NCBI GenBank assembly: GCA_030529125.1
Contig: JAUMXP010000023.1
Location: 1 to 14,526, forward strand
Direction: 5' to 3'
DNA: 14,526 nucleotides
Origin: Eubacteriales bacterium
GTDB taxonomy: Bacteria; Bacillota; Clostridia; Oscillospirales; Acutalibacteraceae
Numbering within the stretch: position 1 is the first letter of the stretch; every line of letters starts with the position of its first letter. Shown here piece by piece: positions 13,504 to 14,526 of the stretch. Made by a program: the position numbers and the translations under genes. The notes below the pieces were generated by a model. That model saw only the letters and a list, made by a program, of their open reading frames with translations, made no database searches and was not told the DNA's origin.

Positions 13504-13547
13504 CACCGCGGGTTTGATCAAGCGATAAATCAAACTCCGTGTTGGTG
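13504..13547. repeat. Imperfect long inverted repeat/hairpin upstream of amylase
   Basis: The inner arms GTTTGAT (13512-13518) and ATCAAAC (13529-13535) are perfect, with a 10-base loop CAAGCGATAA. Beyond a one-base bulge, CGG (13509-13511) pairs with CCG (13537-13539). Outer CACC (13504-13507) pairs with GGTG (13544-13547) around an asymmetric internal loop. No T tract follows, so it is not a terminator. It lies upstream of the promoter at 13594, which favours an operator or activator site unless a more distal promoter makes it part of the leader. Confidence 0.6.
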
Positions 13548-13593
13548 TGCATATTACACATTGCCTACAAAAGATTTTTGGCTTTTCTGTCAA

Positions 13594-13622
13594 TTGAGTT
13601 TAGTGTGCATAAATTGTAAAAT
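13594..13622 (+). promoter_or_regulatory. Probable proximal promoter of the amylase gene
   Basis: TTGAGT (13594-13599), a 17-base spacer, TAAAAT (13617-13622). Transcription would begin near 13629, giving a short leader of about 28 bases with AAGGAGAG at 13645-13652. Confidence 0.6.
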
Positions 13623-13656
13623 ATTAAATGACTATTATATGTATAAGGAGAGAGCT

Positions 13657-14526
13657 ATGAAATTAAGGTATTTCAAGTCGGTAATCAGCGTGTTTTTGAT
13701 AGCGCTGTTGATTGCTTCGGTTGCTGTTTATTCTACTTCTGCTGTACAGACAGATGTCGCAGAAACTGATGCAAGTGCCGGAATCACAATTCACTATGAA
13801 AGCAAAAGTGCGGTTCCTTATGTTTACTACTGGAATGCTCTGCCAAGTGACCTTTCGACATCTTACCCTGGTGCTAAGATGACAAAAGAAGCGTCTATGA
13901 CAGGCGGATATTGGTATACATATAACTTCACAAGCGCAACAAAAATCAACCTTCTTTTCACTAATGGAAAGACAACACTCGACGGTCAGCTGTCAACTGA
14001 GCAGACACGTACAACAGGCGAGTGGTGGTACAAAGATGGCAAATGGACAAAGTACAACCCATACGAACACAAGTATGAGCGTACAGATTTAAGAGAAGAT
14101 TCAATCTACTTTGTTATCACAACACGTTTCTACGATGGTGACACAGGTAACAACGTACACTGCTGGGATGATAAAAAGGCTAACAACCCTGACTCTGACC
14201 CTGCATGGCGTGGTGACTTCAAAGGTCTTATCGAGAAGCTCGACTACCTCAAAGCTTTAGGCTTTAGTGCAATCTGGATCACTCCTGTTGTAACAAACGC
14301 ATCAGGTTATGACTACCACGGTTACCATTCATTTGACTTCACAAAGGTTGACGTTCGTTACGAGAGTGACGGCGCCACATATCAGGATCTTATCGATGCT
14401 GCTCACGCAAAGGGCATGAAGATCATTCAGGACGTTGTATGGAACCACACAGGTAACTTCGGTGATTCTTTCCTCGCTCCAATGTTCACTAAGGAATATG
14501 ACACTATCAAAGACCTCGGTACAGCT
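13657..14526 (+). CDS. Secreted alpha-amylase: CBM26-like starch-binding module plus GH13 (3' end outside window)
   Basis: The first 290 residues of an exported starch hydrolase. Signal peptide about 1-29 (hydrophobic ISVFLIALLIASVAV, probable cut after STSA). Residues about 43-134 form a starch-binding module of the CBM26 type: ITIHYESKS, YVYYWNALP, GGYWYTYNF, INLLFTNG and a closing GEWWYKDGKWTKY, with the expected tryptophans and tyrosines. The GH13 catalytic barrel starts near 148 (DSIYFVITTRFYDGD), with FSAIWITPV, GYDYHGYHSFDF and conserved region I DVVWNHTG (259-266). The catalytic Asp, Glu and Asp of later regions lie beyond the window. The ATG at 13657 follows AAGGAGAG by 4 bases and begins a clean signal peptide. 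It would degrade starch outside the cell. Whether it carries a dockerin, like the protease here, cannot be seen. Codons become strongly biased after the signal region. Confidence 0.95.
   Translation, partial: MKLRYFKSVISVFLIALLIASVAVYSTSAVQTDVAETDASAGITIHYESKSAVPYVYYWNALPSDLSTSYPGAKMTKEASMTGGYWYTYNFTSATKINLLFTNGKTTLDGQLSTEQTRTTGEWWYKDGKWTKYNPYEHKYERTDLREDSIYFVITTRFYDGDTGNNVHCWDDKKANNPDSDPAWRGDFKGLIEKLDYLKALGFSAIWITPVVTNASGYDYHGYHSFDFTKVDVRYESDGATYQDLIDAAHAKGMKIIQDVVWNHTGNFGDSFLAPMFTKEYDTIKDLGTA

Larger units (their letters stand above)
13263..13656 (+). promoter_or_regulatory. Long upstream region of the alpha-amylase gene
   Basis: 394 bp with no recognisable gene on either strand. It is AT-rich and contains several TATAAT-like boxes (13368-13373, 13401-13406), two clear inverted repeats (13382-13401 and 13504-13547), three copies of TGTGCATA (13377, 13546, 13604) and a promoter close to the gene (13594-13622). 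From 13351 to the amylase start the amylase frame contains no stop (102 codons), but no ribosome site precedes its in-frame ATGs (13396, 13456). This density of symmetrical elements suggests regulated amylase expression. Confidence 0.6.

Noticed and set aside
13515..13532. Catabolite-repression (cre/CcpA) site in the amylase upstream repeat
   Set aside because: The central AAGCGAT looked suggestive, but the distance from TG to CG is six bases rather than four, and the CA half is displaced too.
13504..13547. Known riboswitch class or terminator
   Set aside because: I could not match the loop or flanks to any riboswitch consensus I know, and no T tract follows the stem.
1..14526. CRISPR array, tRNA/rRNA genes, insertion sequence or phage genes
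   Set aside because: No regularly spaced repeats, no tRNA-like cloverleaf ends, no transposase, integrase or phage motifs were seen in either strand.

Overview
The window looks like part of the chromosome of a low-GC, spore-forming, starch-degrading Firmicute, most plausibly a Ruminococcus close to R. bromii. This is inference from four things seen together: a spore germination protease next to SpoIIP, a secreted papain-like protease ending in a type I dockerin, a secreted alpha-amylase with an N-terminal starch-binding module, and a strongly codon-biased pyruvate phosphate dikinase. No rRNA or tRNA gene was seen, so the species is not proven.

Layout. 1-746 is the 3' end of ppdK with its terminator. 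814-2147 holds small accessory genes: a lipoprotein, then a two-TM protein overlapping a YbjQ-type protein. Each transcription unit has a near-consensus promoter and its own terminator, and each terminator is preceded by a decayed sequence resembling the end of ppdK. 2150-3191 is a divergent pair (a lipoprotein on minus and an unknown soluble protein on plus) with back-to-back promoters. 3269-4414 is a membrane-anchored metallophosphoesterase. 4530-5168 (CHAP-domain protein, plus) and 5221-6855 (dockerin C1 protease, minus) converge on a two-way terminator. 6983-8984 is the sporulation pair gpr-spoIIP. 9072-10536 is a single-pass membrane protein followed after one base by a tRNA-dihydrouridine synthase. 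10587-11840 is glyA, 11964-13223 is rarA, and 13657-14526 is the 5' part of an alpha-amylase that runs off the window.

How the genes fit together. Most are housekeeping: PEP/pyruvate metabolism, one-carbon metabolism, tRNA modification, replication-fork repair and sporulation. The accessory part is cell-surface biology: two lipoproteins, the CHAP protein, the dockerin protease and the starch-binding amylase. The protease would be expected to dock onto a cohesin protein encoded outside the window.

The most unusual signals are the two vestigial ppdK 3' ends downstream of ppdK (one about 80% identical to the real end over 40 bp) and the 394-bp amylase upstream region, which has two clear inverted repeats, three copies of TGTGCATA, and a 102-codon stop-free stretch in frame with the amylase. 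I did not find a convincing wholly new system. These two loci are the best places to look further.
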